Part shown: one piece after another, positions 1 through 6,719 of the stretch
How the letters are laid out: the number at the start of each line of letters is the position of its first letter
How positions within the stretch are numbered: position 1 is the stretch's first letter
From: Pusillimonas sp. TS35
Lineage (GTDB): Bacteria > Pseudomonadota > Gammaproteobacteria > Burkholderiales > Burkholderiaceae_B
Assembly (NCBI RefSeq): GCF_009857885.1
Contig: NZ_WWER01000006.1
Span: forward strand, 291,978-355,977
Direction of reading: 5' to 3'
DNA: 64,000 bases
Notes under the pieces: generated by a model
The model's database searches: none
What the model was told of the DNA's origin: nothing
What the model saw: only the letters and a program-made list of their open reading frames with translations
Position numbers and translations under genes: made by a program

Positions 1-1257
1 CGCATCCAAATTGGTTTTTACACCTTCGATTTCGAACGTATTCACTGCGTCGAGCAGCCGGGTGATCGCGTCTGCGCGGCTGGTGCCGTGGGCGATTAGC
101 TTGGCAAGCATGGGATCGTAGTAAGGGGTCACCTGCTGCCCTTGCGCATAGCCGGTTTCGACGCGGATATGCTGAGGCGGACGGAATAGCTTGAGCGTAC
201 CCGAGGAAGGCAGGAACCGGCGCGAATCTTCCGCATAAACACGGGCCTCGATAGCGTGGCCTGCCGCCGTGATGTCTTTCGGCAGGATGTCGTCAAGCGC
301 CATGCCCGCTGCGCTGCGTATTTGGGCATGCACGAGATCCACGCCGGTGATGGCTTCGGTCACGCCATGCTCAACCTGCAGGCGCGTGTTCATCTCCAGA
401 AAATGAAAATCGCCGCCCGGGCTCATCAAGGTTTCAACAGTGCCGATATTGTCGTAGCCTAGCCCGGCGAACGTGGCGGCCAAGTGCGTGGCTAGCGCAT
501 CAACCTTGCTGTGGTCGGCCATCGGGGCGCGGGCTTCTTCGATGATCTTCTGGTGACGGCGCTGCAGCGAGCAGTCGCGGTCGAACAGATGGCGCACGTT
601 GCCATGACGGTCGCCAAGCAGTTGGAACTCGATGTGGCGTGGCCGTTGAAGATAATGCTCGAGATAGATCTCTGCGTTTGAAAAGCCACGCATCGCCAGC
701 GAACTGGCTTTCTCCGCCATGGCTTCCAGTTCGCCCGCATTGCTGGCTACCAGCATCCCGATGCCGCCCCCACCTGCCGCTGGTTTAATCAGCACGGGGT
801 AGCCGATTTCTTCAGCATAGGCTCTCATCAAGGCCGGATCCCCATTCAGGATCGGCGACCCTTTGCCGACTGGTAGGCCATGCTTGCGCGCCAGTTCGCG
901 CGCTCGGGTTTTGTGGCCCATGGCATCGATCCAGGTTGCGGAGGGGCCAATGAATACGGCACCGGCGGCGCTTACCCGCCGCGCAAAGTTTGCGTTCTCT
1001 GATAGAAAGCCGTAGCCGGGATGCAGGCCGTCAGCCCCGGTGCGCTTGATCAGATCGACAAGCGTATCCTGGTTCAGGTAACTGTCTCTAGCCGCGGCGG
1101 GACCAATGGCGTAGGCTTCATCCGCCTGCTCAAGATACGGAGCGCCAATGTCAGCCTCTGAGTATACGGCTACCGACCGGATGCCCAGCTCACGCAGGGC
1201 TCGGATCACGCGGCTGGCGATCGCCCCGCGGTTGGCGATGATTATTTTATGGAACAT
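1..1257 (-). CDS. Biotin carboxylase subunit of an acyl-CoA carboxylase (3' end cut by window)
   Basis: ATP-dependent carboxylation of biotin on a carrier protein, the first half-reaction of an acyl-CoA carboxylase. The reading frame starts at an ATG (MFHKIIIANRG, the classic family N-terminus) and stays open for 419 codons to the window edge. Visible landmarks are the N-terminal fold ending in HPGYGFLSEN, the glycine-rich ATP-grasp loop (PAAGGGGIGM), the EARAP and LEMNTRLQVEHGVTE active-site segments, and the C-terminal EGVKTNLDA motif. No carrier domain can be seen; the carrier is encoded separately at 3896-4120 on the other strand. It lies 33 nt downstream of the CoA-transferase on the same strand, probably co-transcribed. 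Which acyl-CoA is used cannot be read from this subunit. Confidence 0.93.
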   Translation of the reverse strand, partial: MFHKIIIANRGAIASRVIRALRELGIRSVAVYSEADIGAPYLEQADEAYAIGPAAARDSYLNQDTLVDLIKRTGADGLHPGYGFLSENANFARRVSAAGAVFIGPSATWIDAMGHKTRARELARKHGLPVGKGSPILNGDPALMRAYAEEIGYPVLIKPAAGGGGIGMLVASNAGELEAMAEKASSLAMRGFSNAEIYLEHYLQRPRHIEFQLLGDRHGNVRHLFDRDCSLQRRHQKIIEEARAPMADHSKVDALATHLAATFAGLGYDNIGTVETLMSPGGDFHFLEMNTRLQVEHGVTEAITGVDLVHAQIRSAAGMALDDILPKDITAAGHAIEARVYAEDSRRFLPSSGTLKLFRPPQHIRVETGYAQGQQVTPYYDPMLAKLIAHGTSRADAITRLLDAVNTFEIEGVKTNLDA

Positions 1258-1290
1258 GTATCTTCCCTTGGTTGACGCTTTGGCGATGTA

Positions 1291-2556
1291 CTAACTGGCG
1301 GTGACGGCGCCCGCCGGGTTTGCGGCGTTGGACGTCTCACGTATGGCTCCACTCTCGAGCAGTGCGTCGATATCCGCGTTGGAGTAGCCTGCGACACTGG
1401 CCAGTATCTGTCGCGTGTCGCGGCCGATGGGGCCGCCGGCACACCGCAGTGCACCGGGCGTGTCGGAAAGTTTCGGTACAACGCCAGCGACTTTCACGGT
1501 GCCCAGTTTCTCGTGGGGCACATCGACGAGCATGTCTCGCGCCTTGAAGTGGGCGTCGCCAAAAATGTCTTTCATGGTGAATATGCGGGTTGCGGGCACA
1601 GCGGCTGTGGATAGCGCAGCTTCCAGCTGCTCCAATGTGTGCGAGGTAGTCCAGTTTGAAATCAGGGCGTCCAGCGCAGCCTCGTTGGCGGCTCGCCCAC
1701 GAGCATCGCCAAATCTGGGGTCGTCGGCGAGTTCGGGTGTGCCCATGGCGCCGAGCAGTCGTTGGAAGACGGCATCAGCCATGGCGGTGATGTGTATGAA
1801 ATCGCCGTCGCCGGTGGGGTACAAGTTGTTGGGTGTGCTATCAGGAAGCCTGGACCCCGCCCGACCGGCGATCACACCCAGCTTGTCGAATGCGGGGACA
1901 TGCGGCTCCATCATGCTGAAGGCGCATTCGTATAACGCGGCATCGATATATTGGCCCTTGCCGGTGGTTTGCCGGGCAAGGACTGCCATGAGGACGCCAA
2001 ATGCGGCATACAGGCCGGTGAGGCAGTCGGTGAGGGAAACTGCCGCGCGGCTGGGTGGGCGATCCGGGTCGCCGGTTACGTGGCGCAGGCCGCTGACCGC
2101 TTCACCGATCACCCCATAGCCGGGGCGCTGGCTGTACGGGCCGTTCTGGCCGAACCCGCTTATGCGCGCCATGATGATGCGTGGGTTGAGCGCCGAGAGC
2201 GCGTCATAGCCAAGATTCCATTTTTCAAGCCCGCCTGGTCGGAAGTTTTCGATTACAACGTCGCACTCTTTCACAAGCCTGCGGACGATATTCTGCCCCG
2301 CGTCAGTCCGCAGATCGACAGCAATGAGAGATTTGTTTCGCAGGATGCTGGCGGCGTAAAGAGACTGGTTTTCGTGCTGCTTGCCCATGGTGCGAACAGG
2401 GTCGCCGGTGAGCGGCTCGATCTTGATGACCTCTGCACCGAAGTCGGCCAACAGACGCCCGCAGAACGGGCCTGCCACCGTGGATCCCAGTTCGAGTACG
2501 CGATAGCCGCTCAACGGGCCGTTGTGCAGGGGATGGGGGTTTTGAACGTCTGTCAT
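1291..2556 (-). CDS. Family III acyl-CoA transferase (CaiB/BaiF type)
   Basis: 421 residues, close to the usual size for family III CoA-transferases, which move CoA between a donor thioester and a carboxylate through an aspartyl-CoA intermediate. The N-terminus (LSGYRVLELGSTVAGPFCGRLLADFGAEVIKIE) and the stretches DVVIENFRPG and GYGVIGEAVSGL are diagnostic. It is the first gene of a minus-strand pair with the biotin carboxylase and is divergent from a Bug receptor, carrier and carboxyltransferase. A plausible job is to activate the imported acid to its CoA ester for the neighbouring carboxylase; that role and the substrate are inferred. Confidence 0.9.
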   Translation of the reverse strand: MTDVQNPHPLHNGPLSGYRVLELGSTVAGPFCGRLLADFGAEVIKIEPLTGDPVRTMGKQHENQSLYAASILRNKSLIAVDLRTDAGQNIVRRLVKECDVVIENFRPGGLEKWNLGYDALSALNPRIIMARISGFGQNGPYSQRPGYGVIGEAVSGLRHVTGDPDRPPSRAAVSLTDCLTGLYAAFGVLMAVLARQTTGKGQYIDAALYECAFSMMEPHVPAFDKLGVIAGRAGSRLPDSTPNNLYPTGDGDFIHITAMADAVFQRLLGAMGTPELADDPRFGDARGRAANEAALDALISNWTTSHTLEQLEAALSTAAVPATRIFTMKDIFGDAHFKARDMLVDVPHEKLGTVKVAGVVPKLSDTPGALRCAGGPIGRDTRQILASVAGYSNADIDALLESGAIRETSNAANPAGAVTAS

Positions 2557-2611
2557 GGCTCACTCACGGTAATAAATAATCGTGTTTGCGCACGAGATTT
2601 ATGCTTTACAG

Positions 2612-2650
2612 AACTATAAACAATAGTTGACTATTTAGGCAACTATAAAC
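2612..2650. promoter_or_regulatory. Operator-like repeat cluster in divergent promoter region
   Basis: AACTAT-5 nt-ATAGTT (2612-2628) overlaps the palindrome ATAGTTGACTAT (2623-2634), and AACTATAAAC occurs at 2612-2621 and again at 2641-2650. The cluster lies in the 330-nt divergent spacer 2557-2886, just upstream of the CoA-transferase gene. It shares the AGTTGA core with sites at 2818-2833 and 5853-5858, so the nearby GntR regulator is the natural candidate binder (inference). Confidence 0.5.
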
Positions 2651-2817
2651 ACGATAAGCCACGGAGATGGCTTGGTGAGTGATCTGATGAACACGGTAAT
2701 CACTAGATATAGCGATGATTTTTGCGATGCGGCGCGCACAGGAGTTTCATAGGGAAAGATGGCTTCGTGTCTGTTTTAAGTATAGATTTTCAATCTCTAT
2801 ATAAACCATCTAAATGG

Positions 2818-2833
2818 TCAACTAAAAAGTTGA
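2818..2833. promoter_or_regulatory. Perfect inverted repeat TCAACT-AAAA-AGTTGA
   Basis: A perfect 6-bp inverted repeat with a 4-nt spacer lies about 55 nt upstream of the Bug receptor start. Its size and symmetry suit a dimeric helix-turn-helix regulator. The same hexamer recurs at 2626-2631 and in front of the GntR gene at 5853-5858. Confidence 0.5.
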
Positions 2834-2886
2834 GTTTATGATTGAGGTGGGATACTATGGCCAAACATCAACATAAGGAGACAACC

Positions 2887-3852
2887 ATGATCTCGCGCGC
2901 TATCGTCGCTGCTGCGGCATTGGCATGCTGTTGGGCCACACCGTCACTCGCAAAGGGCTATCCCAGCGAGCCCATCAAAATGTACGTCGGGTTTTCCGCT
3001 GGCAGTGCTACCGATATCGTGGCGCGGGTCGTTGCAGACCACTTGGGCAAGCGCCTGGGTCAGCCTATCGTTGTCGAGAACAAGGTTGGCGCTGGCGGAT
3101 CGATCGCCGCACAAGATACCGCCAGGGCCAAGCCCAATGGCTATACGTTGCTTACAGTTTCCAGCGCCATTGCGGTCAACCCCGCCGTGTACAAGAGCGC
3201 GGCGGAAGTGGCCGGGCAGTTGCAGCCCATTGCACTTGTCGGCTATCTGCCTACGGTGCTCATGGTGTCCAACAAGGCAGGGATCGGCAGCATGGGCGAC
3301 TTGATCAAGTTCGCACATCAGCATCCCGGCAAAGTCAATTTCGGCAGCTCGGGTATCGGCGGCTCCACGCATATGGCGATGGAGGCATTCAGTGTCACCA
3401 CCGGCTCAAAGATGACGCACGTTCCCTACAAAGGTAATGGGCAGGCAAGCACCGCTGTCATGGCGGGCGAGATCGATGTGTTGATGGACACATTGCTGCT
3501 TGCGGCGCCTGTTATTGGCAGCAAGCGCGCTGTGGGCTTGGCGGTAACTGGCGAACAGCGGTCCGACCTGATCCCGGATGTCCCCACGTTCGCCGAAGCG
3601 GGTGTTCCTGGCTACAACCGCAGCCTGTTTTTTGGTGTGATGGGCCCTGCCGGGATGCCTGCGGACGTCGTTGAGAAGCTGAATCATGAAATCAACGAAA
3701 CACTGAAGAATCCCGAGGTTAAGACCAAACTGGCACGTAGCGGCGGCTTGACGCTCGCCAATCTGTCAGTCAAAGAGTTCGAAAAAATCTTCAAAGAGGA
3801 AGTCGAGACCTGGAAGAAGGTAGGCGCCTCGGCCAACATCAAACCACAGTGA
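2887..3852 (+). CDS. Bug-family periplasmic solute receptor (TctC type)
   Basis: 321 residues. The ATG at 2887 is preferred over one at 2842 because it follows AAGGAGACA closely and begins a clean signal peptide (MISRAIVAAAALACCWATPSLA). The mature part has Bug landmarks: YPSEPIKMYVGFSAGSATDIVAR, GQPIVVENKVGAGG, ANGYTLL, FGSSGIGGSTHMA, HVPYKGNGQA and DVPTFAEAGVPGY. These receptors bind carboxylic acids for tripartite tricarboxylate transporters; no membrane subunits are nearby, which is common for Bug genes in Bordetella relatives. It is first in an operon with the biotin carrier and carboxyltransferase, suggesting it captures the acid those enzymes process. Confidence 0.92.
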   Translation: MISRAIVAAAALACCWATPSLAKGYPSEPIKMYVGFSAGSATDIVARVVADHLGKRLGQPIVVENKVGAGGSIAAQDTARAKPNGYTLLTVSSAIAVNPAVYKSAAEVAGQLQPIALVGYLPTVLMVSNKAGIGSMGDLIKFAHQHPGKVNFGSSGIGGSTHMAMEAFSVTTGSKMTHVPYKGNGQASTAVMAGEIDVLMDTLLLAAPVIGSKRAVGLAVTGEQRSDLIPDVPTFAEAGVPGYNRSLFFGVMGPAGMPADVVEKLNHEINETLKNPEVKTKLARSGGLTLANLSVKEFEKIFKEEVETWKKVGASANIKPQ

Positions 3853-3895
3853 GTGCGTTGTTCAGCGCTGCGTTTACATGCTGCAAGGAAATGCC

Positions 3896-4120
3896 ATGAG
3901 TATTGAGGTCAAGTCTGAAGTTGTAGGGTCCGTCTGGAAAATCCAGTGCAAAGTCGGCCAGCGTGTCAGTGAAGGTGAGGAGCTGGTTATTCTCGAATCC
4001 ATGAAAATGGAAATTCCGCTTGAGGCCGAAGCGTCAGGCGTGATCGACGCCATTCACGTGCAGGAAGGCCAGTCGGTGGAGGAGGGGCAGCTTGTCGTCA
4101 CGATTGTGGGAGACAACTGA
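3896..4120 (+). CDS. Stand-alone biotin carboxyl carrier protein
   Basis: 74 residues, a minimal biotinyl domain with ESMKME and the biotin-accepting lysine at residue 37. The ATG at 3896 is chosen because AAGGA lies 6 nt before it; an upstream ATG at 3878 would add six residues with no ribosome-binding site. The stop overlaps the next start (TGATG), giving translational coupling to the carboxyltransferase. It carries the carboxybiotin between the biotin carboxylase at 1-1257 and the carboxyltransferase at 4120-5700. A carrier this short, without the Pro/Ala-rich region of fatty-acid AccB, fits a catabolic acyl-CoA carboxylase. Confidence 0.92.
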   Translation: MSIEVKSEVVGSVWKIQCKVGQRVSEGEELVILESMKMEIPLEAEASGVIDAIHVQEGQSVEEGQLVVTIVGDN

Positions 4121-5700
4121 TGAACGCACCAAAAGATGGGGTTGTGCCGGGCATTCAAGAGCTGGAGTTTCGCCGCGAGCTTGCCCTGCATATGGGAGGC
4201 GAGGCCGCAGTGGCGCGCCATCATGAGGCTGGCAAGCTGACTGTGCGCGAACGTATAGCGAGCCTTTGCGATGACGGCAGCTTTCGGGAAGTCGGGGGCT
4301 TGACGGGTACCGGCCAATACGACGAAGCAGGCCGTTTGCAGGGCGTGACGCCCGCGCCGTATGTCATGGGCTTGGCGGAAATCGACGGCAGGCCGGTTGC
4401 TGTGGGCGGTGAAGACTATACCGTGCGCGGAGGGGCCAGCTGGAGTGGCGACCGCAAGAAGGGCGGGCAAGGCGGTTTTGTGGAAGACTTTGCCCTGAAC
4501 TACAAGATCCCGCTCATCAATTTGTGCGATGGCGTGGGGGGCAGTGTTACCTCAGCCCAGAAACGGGGGCATACGGTGTTTCCGGGCGTGCATGGCTTTG
4601 AAACGTCCATGGCGCTGCTTGGGCAAGTACCAGTCGTATGCGCTGTGATGGGTACGGCGGCGGGCGGGCCGGCTGGGCGCGCCATCCTTGCCCATTGGTC
4701 TCTGATGGTCAAGGGCAACAGCCAAGTATTCGCGGCGGGGCCGCCAGTCGTCAAGCGGTCGCTTGGCCAGCAGATAGACAAGGAAGAGCTGGGCGGCAGC
4801 AAAGTGGCCGTTGACGTCGCCGGGACTATTCATGACGCCTTTGCCGACGAAGCGGAATGCTTCAGGCAGATACGCCGTTTCCTATCGTATATGCCCCAAA
4901 ACGTATGGGAGCTGCCGCCCTACAAGAATACCGACGACCCCGCCGGCCGCCGAGAGGAAGCCCTTGCAACTGTCGTCCCCGAGGACCGTCGCAAAGCCTA
5001 CAACATGCGCCGGGTCATCAACATGATCTTCGATACGGACTCCGTGTTCGAGATGCAGCCCACTTATGGCAAGGCCATCATCACCTCGCTGGCGCGCCTG
5101 GATGGTCACGTGGTGGGCGTCGTGGCTAACAACCCCATGTTCTACGGTGGCGCCATCGACGCAGCTGGTGCGCGCAAGCAGACACACTTCATTGAGATGT
5201 GCGACACCTTCCACATCCCGCTTATCTTCTTGGTGGACGTGCCGGGCTTTATGGTCGGGCGGGACGCCGAAGCGCAGGGGACGTTGCGCGACGGCATGCG
5301 CAGCGTGTTTGTCAGCCTGCAGGCCACAGTGCCCATGGCAACTGTCGTGGTGCGCAAATGTTATGGCATGGCTGGTATGGCCGCCACCGACAAAATGGGC
5401 ATTGGCTTGAAGCTGGCCTGGCCTACGGCTGAGTGGGGATCGCTGCCGGTGGAGGGCGGCGTGGCTGCCGCGTTCCGTCGCGAAATCGAAGCTGCCGACG
5501 ATCCCAAGGCAAAAGAGGCCGAGATCGAGGAACGCTTGCGCCGGCTCAGTTCGCCCTTCCGTACGGCTGAAGCTTTTGGCGTGGAAGATGTCATCGACCC
5601 CCGCGAAACTCGCGGCTACCTGGCGCGTTTCATCAAAGCAGCCCAAGGCTCATTGCGCATAAACCTTGGGCCAAAACTGAAAATGGGGGTTCGGCCCTGA
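4120..5700 (+). CDS. Acyl-CoA carboxylase carboxyltransferase subunit (PccB/MccB-like)
   Basis: 526 residues, full length for the fused-halves type of carboxyltransferase. The N-half carries the acyl-CoA side (GGAASW-like RGGASWSGDRKKGGQ, then GTAAGGPAGRAILAHWSLMVKGNSQVF and GGSKV); the C-half carries the biotin side (DVPGFMVGRDAEAQGTLRDG, VRKCYGMAGMA). It transfers CO2 from carboxybiotin to an acyl-CoA. Start overlaps the biotin carrier stop. Family members act on propionyl-, methylcrotonyl-, geranyl- or acetyl-CoA; the residue that sets chain length cannot be judged here. Together with the carrier and biotin carboxylase it completes one carboxylase. Confidence 0.92.
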   Translation: MNAPKDGVVPGIQELEFRRELALHMGGEAAVARHHEAGKLTVRERIASLCDDGSFREVGGLTGTGQYDEAGRLQGVTPAPYVMGLAEIDGRPVAVGGEDYTVRGGASWSGDRKKGGQGGFVEDFALNYKIPLINLCDGVGGSVTSAQKRGHTVFPGVHGFETSMALLGQVPVVCAVMGTAAGGPAGRAILAHWSLMVKGNSQVFAAGPPVVKRSLGQQIDKEELGGSKVAVDVAGTIHDAFADEAECFRQIRRFLSYMPQNVWELPPYKNTDDPAGRREEALATVVPEDRRKAYNMRRVINMIFDTDSVFEMQPTYGKAIITSLARLDGHVVGVVANNPMFYGGAIDAAGARKQTHFIEMCDTFHIPLIFLVDVPGFMVGRDAEAQGTLRDGMRSVFVSLQATVPMATVVVRKCYGMAGMAATDKMGIGLKLAWPTAEWGSLPVEGGVAAAFRREIEAADDPKAKEAEIEERLRRLSSPFRTAEAFGVEDVIDPRETRGYLARFIKAAQGSLRINLGPKLKMGVRP

Positions 5701-5813
5701 CGTGACACCCTGCTGGCCAGGGGTGGTTGGGCCAGTGAGCGAAAATGCTGCGTGCATACCATGGGGGCGCCCGCTCAATGGGGCCGGGCCCAATATGCAC
5801 GGGTCGCCACGTG

Positions 5814-5858
5814 TTGACGGGGTCATGCATGAGTCAATACACTTTCCCCGAGTCAACT
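5814..5858. promoter_or_regulatory. Possible GntR autoregulatory operator region
   Basis: Just before the preferred GntR start are TTGAC (5814-5818), the palindrome TCATGCATGA (5823-5832), GTCAAT (5833-5838) and GTCAACT (5852-5858). The last contains the TCAACT hexamer of the upstream divergent promoter. A further arm pair, GTGCATA (5752-5758) and TATGCAC (5794-5800), flanks the region. The pattern suits autoregulation, but binding is inferred only from repetition. Confidence 0.4.
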
Positions 5859-5873
5859 CTTTTGCAGGCCATT

Positions 5874-6593
5874 ATGGCTACCAATTCGCCAACCCGTAAG
5901 CGCGGGGCAGTCCAACCAGAAAGCACCGAGGCGCCCGCGCGCAAGGGGCGCCGCTCCGCCGCGCAGGATCTTACTTTGCTATTGCGTGAGCGCATCGCCA
6001 ATGGTGATTTGCCGCCGGGGTCCAAGCTGAACGAGTACGATCTGGCCGCTGAGTTCAGCATCCCGCGCACCCGAGTACGCGACGCCTTCATCGAACTCGA
6101 ACAGCGGGGGCTCATAGAACGCACACCCAACAGGGGTGCGATGGTGGCTAAGCTGGGGCCCGACCAAGTGTTTCGCATCTACGATATTCGAGAGGTGCTT
6201 GAAGGGTTATGTGTGCGTCTGGCTACGCAGAATACGCAGCCCGAAGCGTGGAAGCCTTTTTACGACGCGTTTCGCGGGCCCGTGACCGATGCGGTCAAGG
6301 CGGGAAATTTTGAGCTCTATACCGAACGGGTCAGCGAATTCCGGGCGCGTTGCATAGAGGCCGCCGGCAATCCCGAACTGACCCGCATGCTGGACAGTAT
6401 CCATGAGAAAACCCAAGTGCTGATTCGCCGCATTGTCATCCTGCCCGGCAGGGCTGAAACCGGCGTGCGCCAGCAATGCGACATCCTTCGTGCCATGTGC
6501 GAAGGCAATGCCGAGTTGGCCGAGGAAATGCGCCGAAACAATATCCGCGATGCGAAGGCATGCCTGCAGCAGTATTTGAAGTACATCCTATAA
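5874..6593 (+). CDS. GntR-family transcriptional regulator (FadR/FCD-like)
   Basis: 239 residues from ATG 5874 (other in-frame ATGs at 5745 and 5829). The winged helix-turn-helix is clear: LTLLLRERIANGDLPPGSKLNEYDLAAEF, then RTRVRDAFIELEQRGLIERTPNRGAMV. The C-terminal part is all-helical in FCD style (IYDIREVLEGLCVRLA, then FRARCIEAAGNPELTRMLDSI, and the closing helix EEMRRNNIRDAKACLQQYL). It follows the carboxylase operon on the same strand and probably controls both divergent operons in response to the acid or its CoA ester. The start is uncertain because no candidate has a good ribosome-binding site; 5874 leaves the repeated GTCAA elements upstream as regulatory DNA. Confidence 0.88.
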   Translation: MATNSPTRKRGAVQPESTEAPARKGRRSAAQDLTLLLRERIANGDLPPGSKLNEYDLAAEFSIPRTRVRDAFIELEQRGLIERTPNRGAMVAKLGPDQVFRIYDIREVLEGLCVRLATQNTQPEAWKPFYDAFRGPVTDAVKAGNFELYTERVSEFRARCIEAAGNPELTRMLDSIHEKTQVLIRRIVILPGRAETGVRQQCDILRAMCEGNAELAEEMRRNNIRDAKACLQQYLKYIL

Positions 6594-6620
6594 GCCTTCA
6601 ATAGGCATTACAGCATCATG

Positions 6621-6672
6621 CGCACCGCAGTGCCAGCCAGCGGTGCGGGCCGCCCCCGCGCCTTGGGCGCGG
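6621..6672. terminator. Two hairpins between convergent genes
   Basis: CGCACCGC (6621-6628) pairs with GCGGTGCG (6640-6647), and CCGCGCC (6656-6662) with GGCGCGG (6666-6672). They sit in the 126-nt gap between the convergent GntR and E1 genes. Neither has a U-run, so termination is plausible from position only. Confidence 0.35.
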
Positions 6673-6719
6673 AAGGTGGGGCGGCAAATGCGCAATCCAG
6701 ATCTTATACCCGAGGCGGC

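Noticed and set aside
4882..5646. Long open frame antisense to the carboxyltransferase
   Set aside because: It is the shadow of a real G+C-rich gene; its translation is His/Ala/Asp-rich with no motif.
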